Positions 34,301 through 42,698 of a stretch of 64,000 nt of DNA are shown in pieces (the stretch's first letter is position 1; every line of letters begins with the position of its first letter). A model generated the notes under the pieces. It was not told the DNA's origin. It did not search any database and saw only the letters and a list, made by a program, of their open reading frames with translations. The DNA comes from Cognatundibacterium aquatile (lineage in GTDB: Bacteria > Pseudomonadota > Gammaproteobacteria > Burkholderiales > Burkholderiaceae_D): assembly GCF_014699135.1 (NCBI RefSeq), contig NZ_JACOFT010000004.1, forward strand, positions 1 to 64,000. The letters are read 5' to 3'. The translations under genes were made by a program, and so were the position numbers.

Positions 34301-35053
34301 TCAATTCAATCTTGTTTTCAGGCGCTCATAGCCCGTCCGGCTGACTGGAATTTTTATACCACTGCGTAGCACGGCCACCTGAGTATCTTTACTCTGGCGT
34401 TCTATTCCTGTTAATGCCTTAATCTGCAAAAGATAAGAGCGATGGACTCTGACAAAACCGGCTGACGAAAGCTGTTCCTCGATGTCCGACAGACTCTGCG
34501 TTTTCATCACTGTTCTGCCTTGTGCGTGAACCAGAATGTAGTCATCCTGCGCCTCGATAAAATCAATTTCCTCGAATGGCAGCACATGTACTTTCTCTCT
34601 GTCGCGTATCGTCAGGCGCTGCGATTGTTGCACACTTGATGTAATCAGTTGTTGCATACCGATTGGAGGCGAGGCAACGACCTTATCTTCCTGTATGAGT
34701 TTTTTCGCCTTCTGCAGTGCCTCATCAAAACGCTGTTGGGAAAATGGCTTTAAAAGATAATCTATTGCGTGTAAGTCAAAGGCCTTCACCGCATATTGGT
34801 CATACGCGGTCGTAAAGATAACGCCGGATTTTCTGCCGGTGACATCCAATACTTCCAGCCCGGTTAATTCCGGCATTTGTATATCTAAAAAAATCAGATC
34901 GGGTTGATGCACAAATATCGCGTCAACTGCTTCAGTGCCAGTCTCACATTCACTGATAACGATGATGTCCGGATGAGAGCGCAGATACTCCCGAATCAGG
35001 CGGCGGGCAAGTTCTTCATCATCAGCAATTAATACTCTGAGGGAATGATTCAT
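34301..35053 (-). CDS. LytTR-family response regulator (LytR/AlgR type)
   Basis: A protein of 250 residues. The receiver domain covers about 5-125 with D11-D12 and the phosphoacceptor D57 in LIFLDIQMPELTG, and K107 lies in the YLLKPFSQ motif. The LytTR DNA-binding domain covers about 148-250 (KVHVLPFEEIDFIEAQDDYILVH...VRVHRSYLLQI). It is the cytoplasmic effector of the sensor kinase encoded just upstream, whose stop overlaps its start by four bases. The direct repeats at 37290-37324, upstream of the operon, have the geometry of LytTR sites. Confidence 0.95.
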   Translation of the reverse strand: MNHSLRVLIADDEELARRLIREYLRSHPDIIVISECETGTEAVDAIFVHQPDLIFLDIQMPELTGLEVLDVTGRKSGVIFTTAYDQYAVKAFDLHAIDYLLKPFSQQRFDEALQKAKKLIQEDKVVASPPIGMQQLITSSVQQSQRLTIRDREKVHVLPFEEIDFIEAQDDYILVHAQGRTVMKTQSLSDIEEQLSSAGFVRVHRSYLLQIKALTGIERQSKDTQVAVLRSGIKIPVSRTGYERLKTRLN

Positions 35054-36123
35054 ATCGTGTCAGCTTGTCGTTTTAACTCTATTGGTAACGATATTTCTAC
35101 AAAGAAGAGATTTTCCGTGCGTGACCAGTGCACCCGGGCACGATCACCATAAATCGTATTAAAGCGCTCGCGTAAATTTGTTAATCCCAGGCCGATACCG
35201 CTATCCGAGATAACTTTATCTGAAACGGGATTTTCTACCCGGATATGTAGCCATCCATCTTGGCCACAGATGCTGGCGCTAATCAAGCCGCCTTTGGGTA
35301 ATTGCCGTACGCCATGTTTGATCGCATTTTCAAATAAGGGTTGCAAACTCATAGGCGGTATTAATGCAAGATCAGTATGATGAACTTGTATATTGACTTG
35401 TAATTTCTGGCCGTAACGGATTTTTTCTACCGCCAGAAAATGCCCGCATAGATCAAGTTCTTCTCTGACAGTGATTGTTGTATGCTCAGACAAGGCCAGC
35501 GTTTTTCTGAAAAAATCTGCCAGCGAAATTGCCATGTTTCTGGCGCCAGCAGGATCAATGCTTGTCAGTGCACTGATGGAGTTGAGGCTGTTGAATAAAA
35601 AGTGAGGATCAATTTGTGTACGTAAAAGCTGTAATTCTGCATCACGGGCAAACAGACGCGAAGCAGCCTCACGACGTTCCGCTGCTCGTAAATTATCAAA
35701 GCTAATAAGTACATCGTAAGCCAGCAGAGCAAGCAAATACAGTGCGAATCCGGTAGCGAGAATAATCGCTGCGAGCTGGTTTGATATAGCGAGTACCGCT
35801 TCCTGACCGGTCACGGAAATGAGAGCCATATTCCAGATTTCGCATATTCCTAACAGCAGGATGCCTGAAACCATCGCACTGCTGCCGAACATCAGAAACG
35901 TCAAAAAAATAGAACGTCTGGATAAGGGAAGTGTCCGGCAAATGTAATACGATGACGTCGCCACAAAACCGAAAATCAGTGACACTGGCAGAGCAAAAGT
36001 CAGGGCGTAAATCCATTGGCACAATCCAGCGGAAACCAGGAGCCTGGAAAATAAAGCGCCTGCTAACAGCCAGATTGCGACATACCAGAGAAACCGGCGG
36101 AAATCGGACAGAATCGGATGCAT
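35050..36123 (-). CDS. LytS-type sensor histidine kinase
   Basis: A protein of 357 residues. The N-terminal half has five or six membrane segments (about 10-150) with no obvious large sensor domain. The His_kinase (PF06580) region has the phosphorylated histidine in QIDPHFLFNSLNSISAL near 180, then the N box LQPLFENAIKHG and G box GIGLGLTNLRERF. It likely senses a membrane or envelope signal and phosphorylates the LytTR regulator. It is 15 bases after the LiaF-like gene and overlaps the regulator gene by four bases. Confidence 0.93.
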   Translation of the reverse strand: MHPILSDFRRFLWYVAIWLLAGALFSRLLVSAGLCQWIYALTFALPVSLIFGFVATSSYYICRTLPLSRRSIFLTFLMFGSSAMVSGILLLGICEIWNMALISVTGQEAVLAISNQLAAIILATGFALYLLALLAYDVLISFDNLRAAERREAASRLFARDAELQLLRTQIDPHFLFNSLNSISALTSIDPAGARNMAISLADFFRKTLALSEHTTITVREELDLCGHFLAVEKIRYGQKLQVNIQVHHTDLALIPPMSLQPLFENAIKHGVRQLPKGGLISASICGQDGWLHIRVENPVSDKVISDSGIGLGLTNLRERFNTIYGDRARVHWSRTENLFFVEISLPIELKRQADTI

Positions 36124-36138
36124 GCGAGTTCTCGAACG

Positions 36139-36834
36139 TCAGTTCTTCACTTCGACGCCGCCCATGATCGCATATCCTTGCAGGTATAATTTTTTATCGC
36201 GTACCATCGGCGGTACTGTCTTATCTTCGAACCCACCCAGAATGGGGACGCCCTGAGAAATGACTGTCCAGTCGTGAGGAATTTTTAATTCTATTCCTCC
36301 CCACATAGCAAAGACATTTAAGGTCGCTTCGTTTTGCATACCGGCATTACGCAGATCAAGTTCGATACCACCCATCACCGCGGTCAGCTCGCCACCGCGG
36401 AAGTCCGGTGTTGAGTTCTGCATTTTTGCGCCGCTCATAATTGCGGAGATATTGCTTTCCGCTTGCTGATTGCCGCTTCCTGTAGCCGGATTGGAATAAG
36501 ATGTGCTGCTATTCATCTTATCCTTGAAAATAATCATCAGACCTGCAGCGATAATAAAAACTGGCCACCAGTCACGCATTCTGAAGTAAACGATACCCAG
36601 ATGTTGCAGCGTCAGCAGCGCGCCTAAGGCAACGAAACCTGCGCCGATAAGACGACCAGAGGTATTCTGACTACGGGAAATTTTGAGCATGCCAACCAGA
36701 ATGAATACCATGGGCCAGAATTGGAAAAACTGACGTGTACTGAAAATGTCTAAATTATCTACTAGTGCTAATGCACCGAAAATTAATAACAGAACGCCAA
36801 AGAATACCTGGGTTTGCGGTTGTCGCTTACTCAT
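36139..36834 (-). CDS. LiaF-like membrane protein (LiaI/LiaF transmembrane plus C-terminal beta domain)
   Basis: A protein of 231 residues. Four hydrophobic segments fill residues 8-105, then a linker with a NPATGSGNQQ stretch, then a C-terminal domain with repeated ISAIMSGAKM, LTAVMGGIELDL, VFAMWGGIELKI and GYAIMGGVEVKN units, typical of LiaF-like 'cell wall-active antibiotics response' domains. In Bacillus, LiaF restrains a kinase that responds to cell wall damage; here it sits directly upstream of the kinase gene, so a similar role is likely. GGAG precedes the start. Confidence 0.85.
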   Translation of the reverse strand: MSKRQPQTQVFFGVLLLIFGALALVDNLDIFSTRQFFQFWPMVFILVGMLKISRSQNTSGRLIGAGFVALGALLTLQHLGIVYFRMRDWWPVFIIAAGLMIIFKDKMNSSTSYSNPATGSGNQQAESNISAIMSGAKMQNSTPDFRGGELTAVMGGIELDLRNAGMQNEATLNVFAMWGGIELKIPHDWTVISQGVPILGGFEDKTVPPMVRDKKLYLQGYAIMGGVEVKN

Positions 36835-36867
36835 GATGTGAACTCCACAGATGAACGAATAATAAAA

Positions 36868-37221
36868 TTACTGACGTGTCGAAAGCAGACCGGCGACGAT
36901 ACTTTTGATACCAACGGCAATCAAAACAACTGGCCAGCTGGTGGAGAATGTCCAGCCCCACAGATTTTCTACAGATGCGTATATCCAGAAAGCCAGAATC
37001 ACGGTACAGCAACCATTCGCAATATTCTGGGGCTGGCGTGAGCTAAGTATTTCAATCAGACCAAAACATCCCATCAGCGCTGGCATGATGTACCAATAAT
37101 CAGCCAGATCAGAAACACGCATTTTTTCTGCAAGAAAAAGAACGCCTATCGTGACCAGTACGGTACCGAGCAAAAAGTTTTTTCTGTGTCGCGTTTGAGG
37201 CTCTTCATGTTGTCGGCTCAT
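36868..37221 (-). CDS. LiaI/LiaF-type transmembrane domain protein (DUF5668-like)
   Basis: A protein of 117 residues with a charged N-terminus (MSRQHEEPQTRHRKNF) and four hydrophobic segments; it matches the membrane part of the following LiaF-like protein (LGTVLVTIGVLFLAEKM; WPVVLIAVGIKSIV) but lacks its C-terminal domain. It is the first gene of the four-gene envelope-sensing operon; AAGGAGCTGAG precedes the ATG. The direct repeats at 37290-37324 lie 69-103 bases upstream of the start. Confidence 0.82.
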   Translation of the reverse strand: MSRQHEEPQTRHRKNFLLGTVLVTIGVLFLAEKMRVSDLADYWYIMPALMGCFGLIEILSSRQPQNIANGCCTVILAFWIYASVENLWGWTFSTSWPVVLIAVGIKSIVAGLLSTRQ

Positions 37222-37289
37222 CTCAGCTCCTTGATCAATATTTCTGTAGACAGAGTAAAGATAAACCGTATAACGATGCTTGTCGCATA

Positions 37290-37324
37290 TTTATCGGTGA
37301 ATAGCGCCGCTTTGTCGGTGAATG
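37290..37324 (-). promoter_or_regulatory. Direct repeats with 21-bp period, LytTR-operator candidate
   Basis: TTTATCGGTGAATA (37290-37303) and TTTGTCGGTGAATG (37311-37324) match at 12 of 14 positions and are exactly 21 bases apart. Read in the direction of the operon the unit is TTCACCGAYAAA. LytTR-domain proteins bind pairs of 9-bp direct repeats with this spacing on one DNA face. The site lies upstream of the operon that encodes a LytTR protein, so autoregulation is likely. Confidence 0.6.
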
Positions 37325-37504
37325 ACGATCTTAAGATTTTATATCGCCAAAAGCAGGCAGAGTCGAGAGGGTGCAGTATCTATCGTTGATGCTTAGCGCA
37401 ATACCGGAGTCATTGCCGTTCGCTGGTTGCCATGCGCAGAGCAGCGCCAGAAAGAGAAGGCAAAGTAACGCAGATGGAGCTGGAATACTGAAAAGTGTAG
37501 TGAC

Positions 37505-37876
37505 TTAACTGAGCAGTTGGTTGAAGTCGTCGGCTTTTCTGACAACGCGTCGGGACGCGGTGCCGAATATATTGTGGGTTTCCTCAACAACGTATTCGTT
37601 TGATCCCCGGGTACAGTACATTAAGCCGCGAAAATTGGTTCCTAAGTAGGCGAAGGGAGCAAGCTTGGTTTTTACCGGAGAATCGTCGCCCAGCAATGCC
37701 CGCAGTTTGCGCTCGACATCGTACAGGCTTCTCTCATTGAGCGATACTTTGGCGCCTTTGGGTGTCGGAAAACTGGTCACAAAGGACGGGTTTTGCCCCA
37801 TGGGATTGGTGAAGGTGATTTTAATTCCTAATTTCAGAAATTTGGAAATCGCGGAAAAATCATTTTCATCATACAT
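37505..37876 (-). CDS. Hypothetical protein, 123 residues
   Basis: I do not recognise this protein. It starts MYDENDFSAISKFLKLG after GGGAGAGTTGCT. It is soluble with a basic middle (KGAKVSLNERSLYDVERKLRALLGDD) and no signal peptide or membrane segment. It is transcribed alone between the LiaF/LytS operon and the spermidine-synthase-like gene. The 283-base gap before the LiaF operon holds that operon's promoter region and the direct repeats. Confidence 0.65.
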   Translation of the reverse strand: MYDENDFSAISKFLKLGIKITFTNPMGQNPSFVTSFPTPKGAKVSLNERSLYDVERKLRALLGDDSPVKTKLAPFAYLGTNFRGLMYCTRGSNEYVVEETHNIFGTASRRVVRKADDFNQLLS

Positions 37877-38052
37877 AGCAACTCTCCCTGAACCGATGTT
37901 CTGTACTTGTTCTTCTCAGAAGTGATATTCAAAGCTTGCCAGAAATCCCCTGTTTTTACAATCTGCACAGAATAAAAAAGCAGCAACCTATGATGTATCT
38001 CAGAAGTTATTTCTCTGTCTATATCGTAGGTGCAAGCGACATGTTCACGCGG

Positions 38053-38982
38053 TCACGCCTGCACAGATAATTTCCATTCTGCATAGCTTTGCGGCACATT
38101 CGGATCGGTGACCAGTATCCCGCGCAGGCTTTGTTTGATGGCGTCGATCATGTCCTCACTGCCAGGCGCTGACGGCGTTATCAGATGCCAGTGAAGGGGA
38201 ATCTTTGCCAGCCCCAGACTTTCATGCGCGCCGTTCAGCTTTTTTGCGTTGGTGATCAGTTGATCCTGTCCGGTCTGTTGTTTGCTGGCGAATACAATCA
38301 GGTTGTAGCTGTCGTAGGATTTCAGCCAGCGTAACTGATGGGAAAACTGGGTGTACAGCATTTCCAGCATTGGCGATAACGTGCTTGGCTTTCCCCATAC
38401 ATTGGCAATGAGTACACCGCACGCATGTAAATTCCGGTAACAGTGTGCGTAAAATGCGGCGTTATTCAATGCTGGTACCAGGCCTTCGGTGTCGTAGGCA
38501 TCCAGAAAAATCACATCGGCCTGTTCGGTTTGCTGCGGTAACCATTCAGCCGCATCCGCATGAATCACCGTCAGGCGCTCGTCATCGGGCGGCATAAAAA
38601 ATTGTTCCCGCATCGCGATCACGTCAGCGTTGATTTCGATTGTAGTGATGCGACAATCCGGCAGATGGTGGTAGCAGTATTTGACCAGTGAACCGCCGCC
38701 AAGACCGATCAGAATAATATGTTTCGGTGCCGGATTGAACAGCAGAAACCCCATCATGATTCGTGAATAAGCACAGAGTAAGCGATGCGGTTCATCCAGC
38801 TTCATCGCGCTTTGCATGCACGTCGGTGTCAGATACATCATGCGCAGACCGTCATCATCGAGAATAAACGGTTTACCTTGATGCTGATCTGAAAGTGCTT
38901 GCAAATGCTTGCGATGGATCACTTCATCCGCCGGTGGCTTATTCAGAAAAAGGCGGGACAAACTCTGACGTGGCTTCGACAT
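38053..38982 (-). CDS. Spermidine synthase-like methyltransferase-fold protein
   Basis: A protein of 309 residues starting MSKPRQSLSRLFLNKPPADEV; AGGA precedes the ATG at 38982. The Rossmann core shows HIILIGLGGGSLVKYCYHHLPDCRITTIEIN, the S-adenosyl-type binding site of aminopropyltransferases, then VIHADAAEWL and DVIFLDAYD. It is a spermidine synthase-like protein, but without a speD or speE partner nearby true polyamine synthesis is not certain. It follows the ParB-like gene by 22 bases on the same strand, so the two probably share a transcript. Confidence 0.75.
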   Translation of the reverse strand: MSKPRQSLSRLFLNKPPADEVIHRKHLQALSDQHQGKPFILDDDGLRMMYLTPTCMQSAMKLDEPHRLLCAYSRIMMGFLLFNPAPKHIILIGLGGGSLVKYCYHHLPDCRITTIEINADVIAMREQFFMPPDDERLTVIHADAAEWLPQQTEQADVIFLDAYDTEGLVPALNNAAFYAHCYRNLHACGVLIANVWGKPSTLSPMLEMLYTQFSHQLRWLKSYDSYNLIVFASKQQTGQDQLITNAKKLNGAHESLGLAKIPLHWHLITPSAPGSEDMIDAIKQSLRGILVTDPNVPQSYAEWKLSVQA

Positions 38983-39004
38983 GATTATCCTGAAACTCTC
39001 TGCA

Positions 39005-39850
39005 TTAGTTCGTTGCTGTCGCTGCCGACAAGGCTGCATTCAACTGAGTAATCTTTTCTACGAGCGCCGCGTTTTCGGCTTCGAGAGCTTTAATCCTTTG
39101 CTGAAGAATGACAGATTCGCTGACCTGATCCATCGCTCCGTTAGCGGTATCAGACGGATTTTCTGTCTCTTGAGATTCAGGAACCTTGTTCATTTTTGCC
39201 GGTGCTTTTTGCTCGCGTATTTTCTCGCGAACCTGTTTGGCGGCTTGCTGTAATTCTTTACGCCCCCCGGCAACTGCGGCAGCTTGCTCATCGCTTGGCA
39301 GTGTCGCGACGGCAGCCGCAGCGCTGATGGAAATAGTGCCATCGCGCACAGCCTGGACCAGTTCCGGTGCTGCTGCACGCTGAATTTTTTCTATCTGTAA
39401 AACAGCGTTGCTGCTGATACCTGCAACCCGCGCGATTTCCTGACGACTTTGCGTAGGTTTTACTACGGGAATAGCGACGTCTGTTTCTTCATTTCCTGAT
39501 GTGTCGCTTTCATCTTGTGCTTTGATGCGCATAGAAATAATTTCTTTTTTTCGCAGCGCTAACATGCCGCGCTGAAAATCGGAAACGCTGCGGCGAGCCA
39601 GATGATTATCGATCATCCATAACTGTACATCTTCGATATCTTTAAAATGATCGTTTTGTATCGTTTTGAACGGAATGTTGTGGCGCTGGCAGATCTCATA
39701 ACGATTGTGCCCGTCAATCAGAACCTCGCCCCAGAGCACCAGTGCATCACGGCAGCCTTCGGTGAGTATGCTGCGTTCCAGCGCTGCATATTCGTGTTCA
39801 GTCAGAGGGTCAATATAGGCGCGCAGCCCTTCGTGAATAATGATGCTCAT
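39005..39850 (-). CDS. Stand-alone ParB/Sulfiredoxin-like N-domain protein with coiled-coil tail
   Basis: A protein of 281 residues starting MSIIIHEGLRAYIDPLTEHEYAAL. The N-terminal ParB-like nuclease-fold domain has VLIDGHNRYEIC at about 44-55. A helix-turn-helix-like segment follows near 133-157 (SRQEIARVAGISSNAVLQIEKIQ), then an Ala-rich helix and a C-terminal coiled coil (LQQRIKALEAENAALVEKITQL). It is not next to parA or parS and is unlike the chromosomal Spo0J. Such orphan ParB-like proteins are often DNA-binding regulators of unknown target. It is followed by the spermidine-synthase-like gene. Confidence 0.75.
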   Translation of the reverse strand: MSIIIHEGLRAYIDPLTEHEYAALERSILTEGCRDALVLWGEVLIDGHNRYEICQRHNIPFKTIQNDHFKDIEDVQLWMIDNHLARRSVSDFQRGMLALRKKEIISMRIKAQDESDTSGNEETDVAIPVVKPTQSRQEIARVAGISSNAVLQIEKIQRAAAPELVQAVRDGTISISAAAAVATLPSDEQAAAVAGGRKELQQAAKQVREKIREQKAPAKMNKVPESQETENPSDTANGAMDQVSESVILQQRIKALEAENAALVEKITQLNAALSAATATN

Positions 39851-40160
39851 AAAACCAGCCTTGCAGTGTTTCGGGAAAGGTCGCATTGTAGCCGAGAAAA
39901 AGCATTGATTTCCGCTTGTCGATCGCGAGTTCTGGCGAATGTTTGTGCGGCCTCACGTGTACAATGCGGTCTGAAACAGTTGCCACTTGGATGTGGCTCT
40001 GCATCCGGGCAGATGCGCGTTAATCCTGCGGTGGTCCTGATCGTGTGCTGACTCACTGCTGACGCTGATGTCTGGCGCTGTACATTAGTGCACTGGGTGA
40101 CATTCAATAAATATAAATAATATACATCGCGCGACAAGCGCTTTTCCCAAGGGTACCCTT
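39851..40160. other. Divergent promoter region
   Basis: About 310 bases between the ParB-like gene (leftward) and the 82-residue gene (rightward). The right part is AT-rich (40101-40125) with GTGACA at 40097 and TATA-like runs that may form a promoter. Open frames here show no protein character. Confidence 0.4.
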
Positions 40161-40409
40161 ATGATGACCTATGAAGAATATCTGGATGAAGTCACTACGC
40201 TGATGACAGAAAAATTTGATCTCACTGATGAAGCTGCGATTAAGCACGTGATGCGCGCGCAGGCGAATGATTTTTTTACGCTGCACGACGATCATCCTGA
40301 AATGCGGACGCTGGAACGCGCGGAACAGGACGCTCAGACCATTTACGATCAGCGCAACAAATCACGTCCGCATACGCCGTCGCAACGTACCGGCAAACCG
40401 CGTAAGTGA
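40161..40409 (+). CDS. Small acidic protein upstream of the RIO kinase, 82 residues
   Basis: I do not recognise a named family. The protein starts MMTYEEYLDEVTTLMTEKFDLTDEAAIKHVMRAQ with an acidic helical N-terminal 55 residues and a basic C-terminus (RNKSRPHTPSQRTGKPRK). AAGGG lies about ten bases before the ATG. It is 16 bases upstream of the RIO kinase gene and partly overlaps an alternative frame of it; close spacing suggests they work together. Confidence 0.7.
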   Translation: MMTYEEYLDEVTTLMTEKFDLTDEAAIKHVMRAQANDFFTLHDDHPEMRTLERAEQDAQTIYDQRNKSRPHTPSQRTGKPRK

Positions 40410-40425
40410 ACATGACAGCGATGGC

Positions 40426-41271
40426 ATGAAAACACCAAAAAGACTACAGCCTCTGATCGAAGAGGGGCTGATCGATGAAGTGCTGCGGCAGTTGATGAGT
40501 GGCAAAGAAGCCACTGTCTATGTTGTTCGTAGCGGCGAAGATATTCGCTGTGCAAAAGTCTACAAAGAGGCGAGCCAGCGCAGTTTTAAACAGGCGGCCT
40601 CTTATCAGGAAGGGCGTAAGGTAAAAAACAGCCGTCAGGCAAGGGCGATGGAAAAAGGCACGCGCTATGGCCGTAAGATGCAGGAAGAAGTCTGGCAAAA
40701 CGCCGAAGTCGATGCCCTTTATAAGTTAGCTGCCGCCGGTGTAAAAGTCCCAACGCCTTATATTTGTTTTGAAGGCGTGTTGCTGATGGAACTGGTGACG
40801 GACGCTGATGGCAATGCCGCTCCAAGGCTGAATGATATTGCCTTGTCGGCTGAGCTGGCATTGCAATATCACGCACAATTATTACATCAGGTGGTGCTGA
40901 TGCTGTGTGCAGGTGTTATTCATGGTGATTTATCAGAATTCAATATTCTGGTCGATGGCGATGGCCCTGTCATCATCGATTTACCGCAGGCGATTGATGC
41001 GGCCAGCAATACGGAAGCGGCAGTGATGCTGGAGCGTGACGTGGCGAATCTGGCATCGTATTTCGGGCAGTTTGCACCGCAGTTGAATGACACCCAATAT
41101 GGCAAAGAAATCTGGAAGATGTATGTTGCAGGTCAGCTGACACCCGAAACGCCGTTGACCGGGCATGTCGCCGCCGATACGCGTCCGGTGAATGTGGGTG
41201 AAGTGATGCGTGAAATAGAGTCGGCTATCCTCGAAGAGCAGGAAAGATTAAGACGCCTGGCTGAAATGTAA
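40426..41271 (+). CDS. RIO-type serine/threonine protein kinase (PA4780-like)
   Basis: A protein of 281 residues starting MKTPKRLQPLIEEGLIDEVLRQL; the frame is open from 40267 but that part overlaps the upstream gene in another frame. Kinase motifs are intact: the nucleotide loop and lysine (SGKEATVYVVRSGEDIRCAKVYK), catalytic loop HGDLSEFNILVD and metal-binding IIDLPQA. RIO kinases act in ribosome maturation in archaea and eukaryotes; the bacterial form is little known. It follows the small acidic protein gene and ends at the hairpin at 41350-41373. Confidence 0.9.
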   Translation: MKTPKRLQPLIEEGLIDEVLRQLMSGKEATVYVVRSGEDIRCAKVYKEASQRSFKQAASYQEGRKVKNSRQARAMEKGTRYGRKMQEEVWQNAEVDALYKLAAAGVKVPTPYICFEGVLLMELVTDADGNAAPRLNDIALSAELALQYHAQLLHQVVLMLCAGVIHGDLSEFNILVDGDGPVIIDLPQAIDAASNTEAAVMLERDVANLASYFGQFAPQLNDTQYGKEIWKMYVAGQLTPETPLTGHVAADTRPVNVGEVMREIESAILEEQERLRRLAEM

Positions 41272-41349
41272 AAACAGGCTCTTAGCTTGATTGAAATAAT
41301 TCAGAATGAGCCGTTACGTCTGACAACTGCTGAATGAATGACATAAAAA

Positions 41350-41376
41350 AAATCCCGATAGAAATCGGGATTTTTT
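41350..41376. terminator. Bidirectional terminator between RIO kinase and phasin
   Basis: AAATCCCGAT and ATCGGGATTT form a ten-base-pair stem around AGAA, with T-runs on both strands. It serves both converging genes. Confidence 0.92.
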
Positions 41377-41400
41377 ATTTCAGAGGGGGGCAGGTTGCTG

Positions 41401-42408
41401 TTATTGGCGAACGCGTTTTTTCGCGCCGGTTGCAGGACTGGCTTTACCTTTGTATGCGGGTCTGCCACCTGCTTGTGGAAATGCAGGTTTATCGCCTTGC
41501 AGATTTTTAGTCGGTGGGAAAGGAAATTTCACCGCTGATTTTTTTTCCGGAACTGCGGTCTTTGGAGATGCCTCAGCTGCTGTATTTGCAGTATTTACTG
41601 CCGTTACTTCCTTTATTTGGACCGGCGTTGTAGATGCAGCAGACGCGGTGGCTGGGCTTGTTTTCTGTACTTCTGCCTTGGCTGATTTTGCTTCAGCCTG
41701 AGCCGTGGTCGCTTTTGTCGCTAATGCTTTTTTGGATGCTTTAGGAGCTGGCGCTTTTGTTGCCGGAACAGCAGTTTTTGCCGGCGTCGCTGGAACGACC
41801 TTTGTACTGACCGATTTTGCCGCCACTTTTGCTACCGTTTTAGTTTTGCTTGTCGCTACCGATGTTTTTTTTGTTTCTGCTGGCGGCAGACTGACCGCCT
41901 TCTTGCTGGCACTGACTTTCACATCCGGTTCAGGTAAAAGTGAAATTTGCGTAGCGCTGGTGCTGCTTTTGATTTTTACTGGAGATACCTTTTTTTTACT
42001 GACCGGGCTTGCGTTCAGGGATTTCTCTGCGACGACCGGTAAAGCCTCGGTATTTGTGATTTTCACCGAAATCAGATTATTTTTACCTGCGTTGGCAAGA
42101 TGCAGAAATGCTTCGCGCGTAGCGCTGGAGATGGTCGCCAGTTCTTTGCTATAGGCGAGCAAGCTGTCGATCTGAGGTTGTCGCTGCGTTTGTGCCAACG
42201 CTAATAATTCCTGAGGTCCGCTGCTTGCTAATACCTGACGGGAACTTGTGGTGACTTTCTCCACGGTGTCTTTGATGGTTGCGAAGTTGAGCGCAATCAT
42301 TTTTTCAAGACCTTGAAAGGCGGTGTTTGAGAATGATTGTAAAAGTTCCAGCTGTTTGCTCAACTGCTCTTGTGCAACGACGGAAATTTGTGTTTGAATC
42401 AAAGGCAT
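41401..42408 (-). CDS. Phasin-family protein with a Lys/Ala-rich tail
   Basis: A protein of 335 residues; AAGGAGAGATTC precedes the ATG. Residues 1-115 form the helical phasin domain (QLSKQLELLQSFSNTAFQGLEKMIALN). Residues about 120-300 are Lys/Ala/Pro/Thr/Val-rich and repetitive, like the PHA-granule protein PhaM or the AlgP/histone H1-like tails, and the end is basic (KGKASPATGAKKRVRQ). Such tails bind DNA, which would tether polyhydroxyalkanoate granules to the nucleoid. It has no adjacent pha synthesis genes. Confidence 0.85.
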   Translation of the reverse strand: MPLIQTQISVVAQEQLSKQLELLQSFSNTAFQGLEKMIALNFATIKDTVEKVTTSSRQVLASSGPQELLALAQTQRQPQIDSLLAYSKELATISSATREAFLHLANAGKNNLISVKITNTEALPVVAEKSLNASPVSKKKVSPVKIKSSTSATQISLLPEPDVKVSASKKAVSLPPAETKKTSVATSKTKTVAKVAAKSVSTKVVPATPAKTAVPATKAPAPKASKKALATKATTAQAEAKSAKAEVQKTSPATASAASTTPVQIKEVTAVNTANTAAEASPKTAVPEKKSAVKFPFPPTKNLQGDKPAFPQAGGRPAYKGKASPATGAKKRVRQ

Positions 42409-42653
42409 GAATCTCTCCTTAAAGGTGGATAAGACGTTTCAAGCGTTAATTTTGATCAGGAACGCCTGGTAAAGTGATTGCACAAATGAATCTTGAAATG
42501 ATCGGTAAAACTGATCGCTAACAACGCAGCAGGAACAACAGTTTCTGTTTACCTTAGCTTTGCGCATTACCCTTGATCCGGTAGCTCTTTAAAAATGGCG
42601 CAATGCCGCAATCCGCATTTTAACCTTGGATGTACGTCCCTGCCATTAAAAAT

Positions 42654-42666
42654 ATTGCAGTGCAAT
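42654..42666. promoter_or_regulatory. Perfect 13-base palindrome in the phasin/MazG intergenic region
   Basis: ATTGCA-G-TGCAAT is a perfect inverted repeat lying 33 bases before the rightward MazG-like gene and 245 bases before the leftward phasin gene. It contains TGCN3GCA, the general style of PhaR sites that control phasin genes. The binder is not shown. Confidence 0.35.
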
Positions 42667-42698
42667 AAAACATCTTTTTACGTTTTATGGAAAATGAC

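Noticed and set aside
41450..42154. Plus-strand frames opposite the phasin tail
   Set aside because: Phe/Ala/Val/Thr-rich translations are complements of the Lys/Ala repeats; no start signals.
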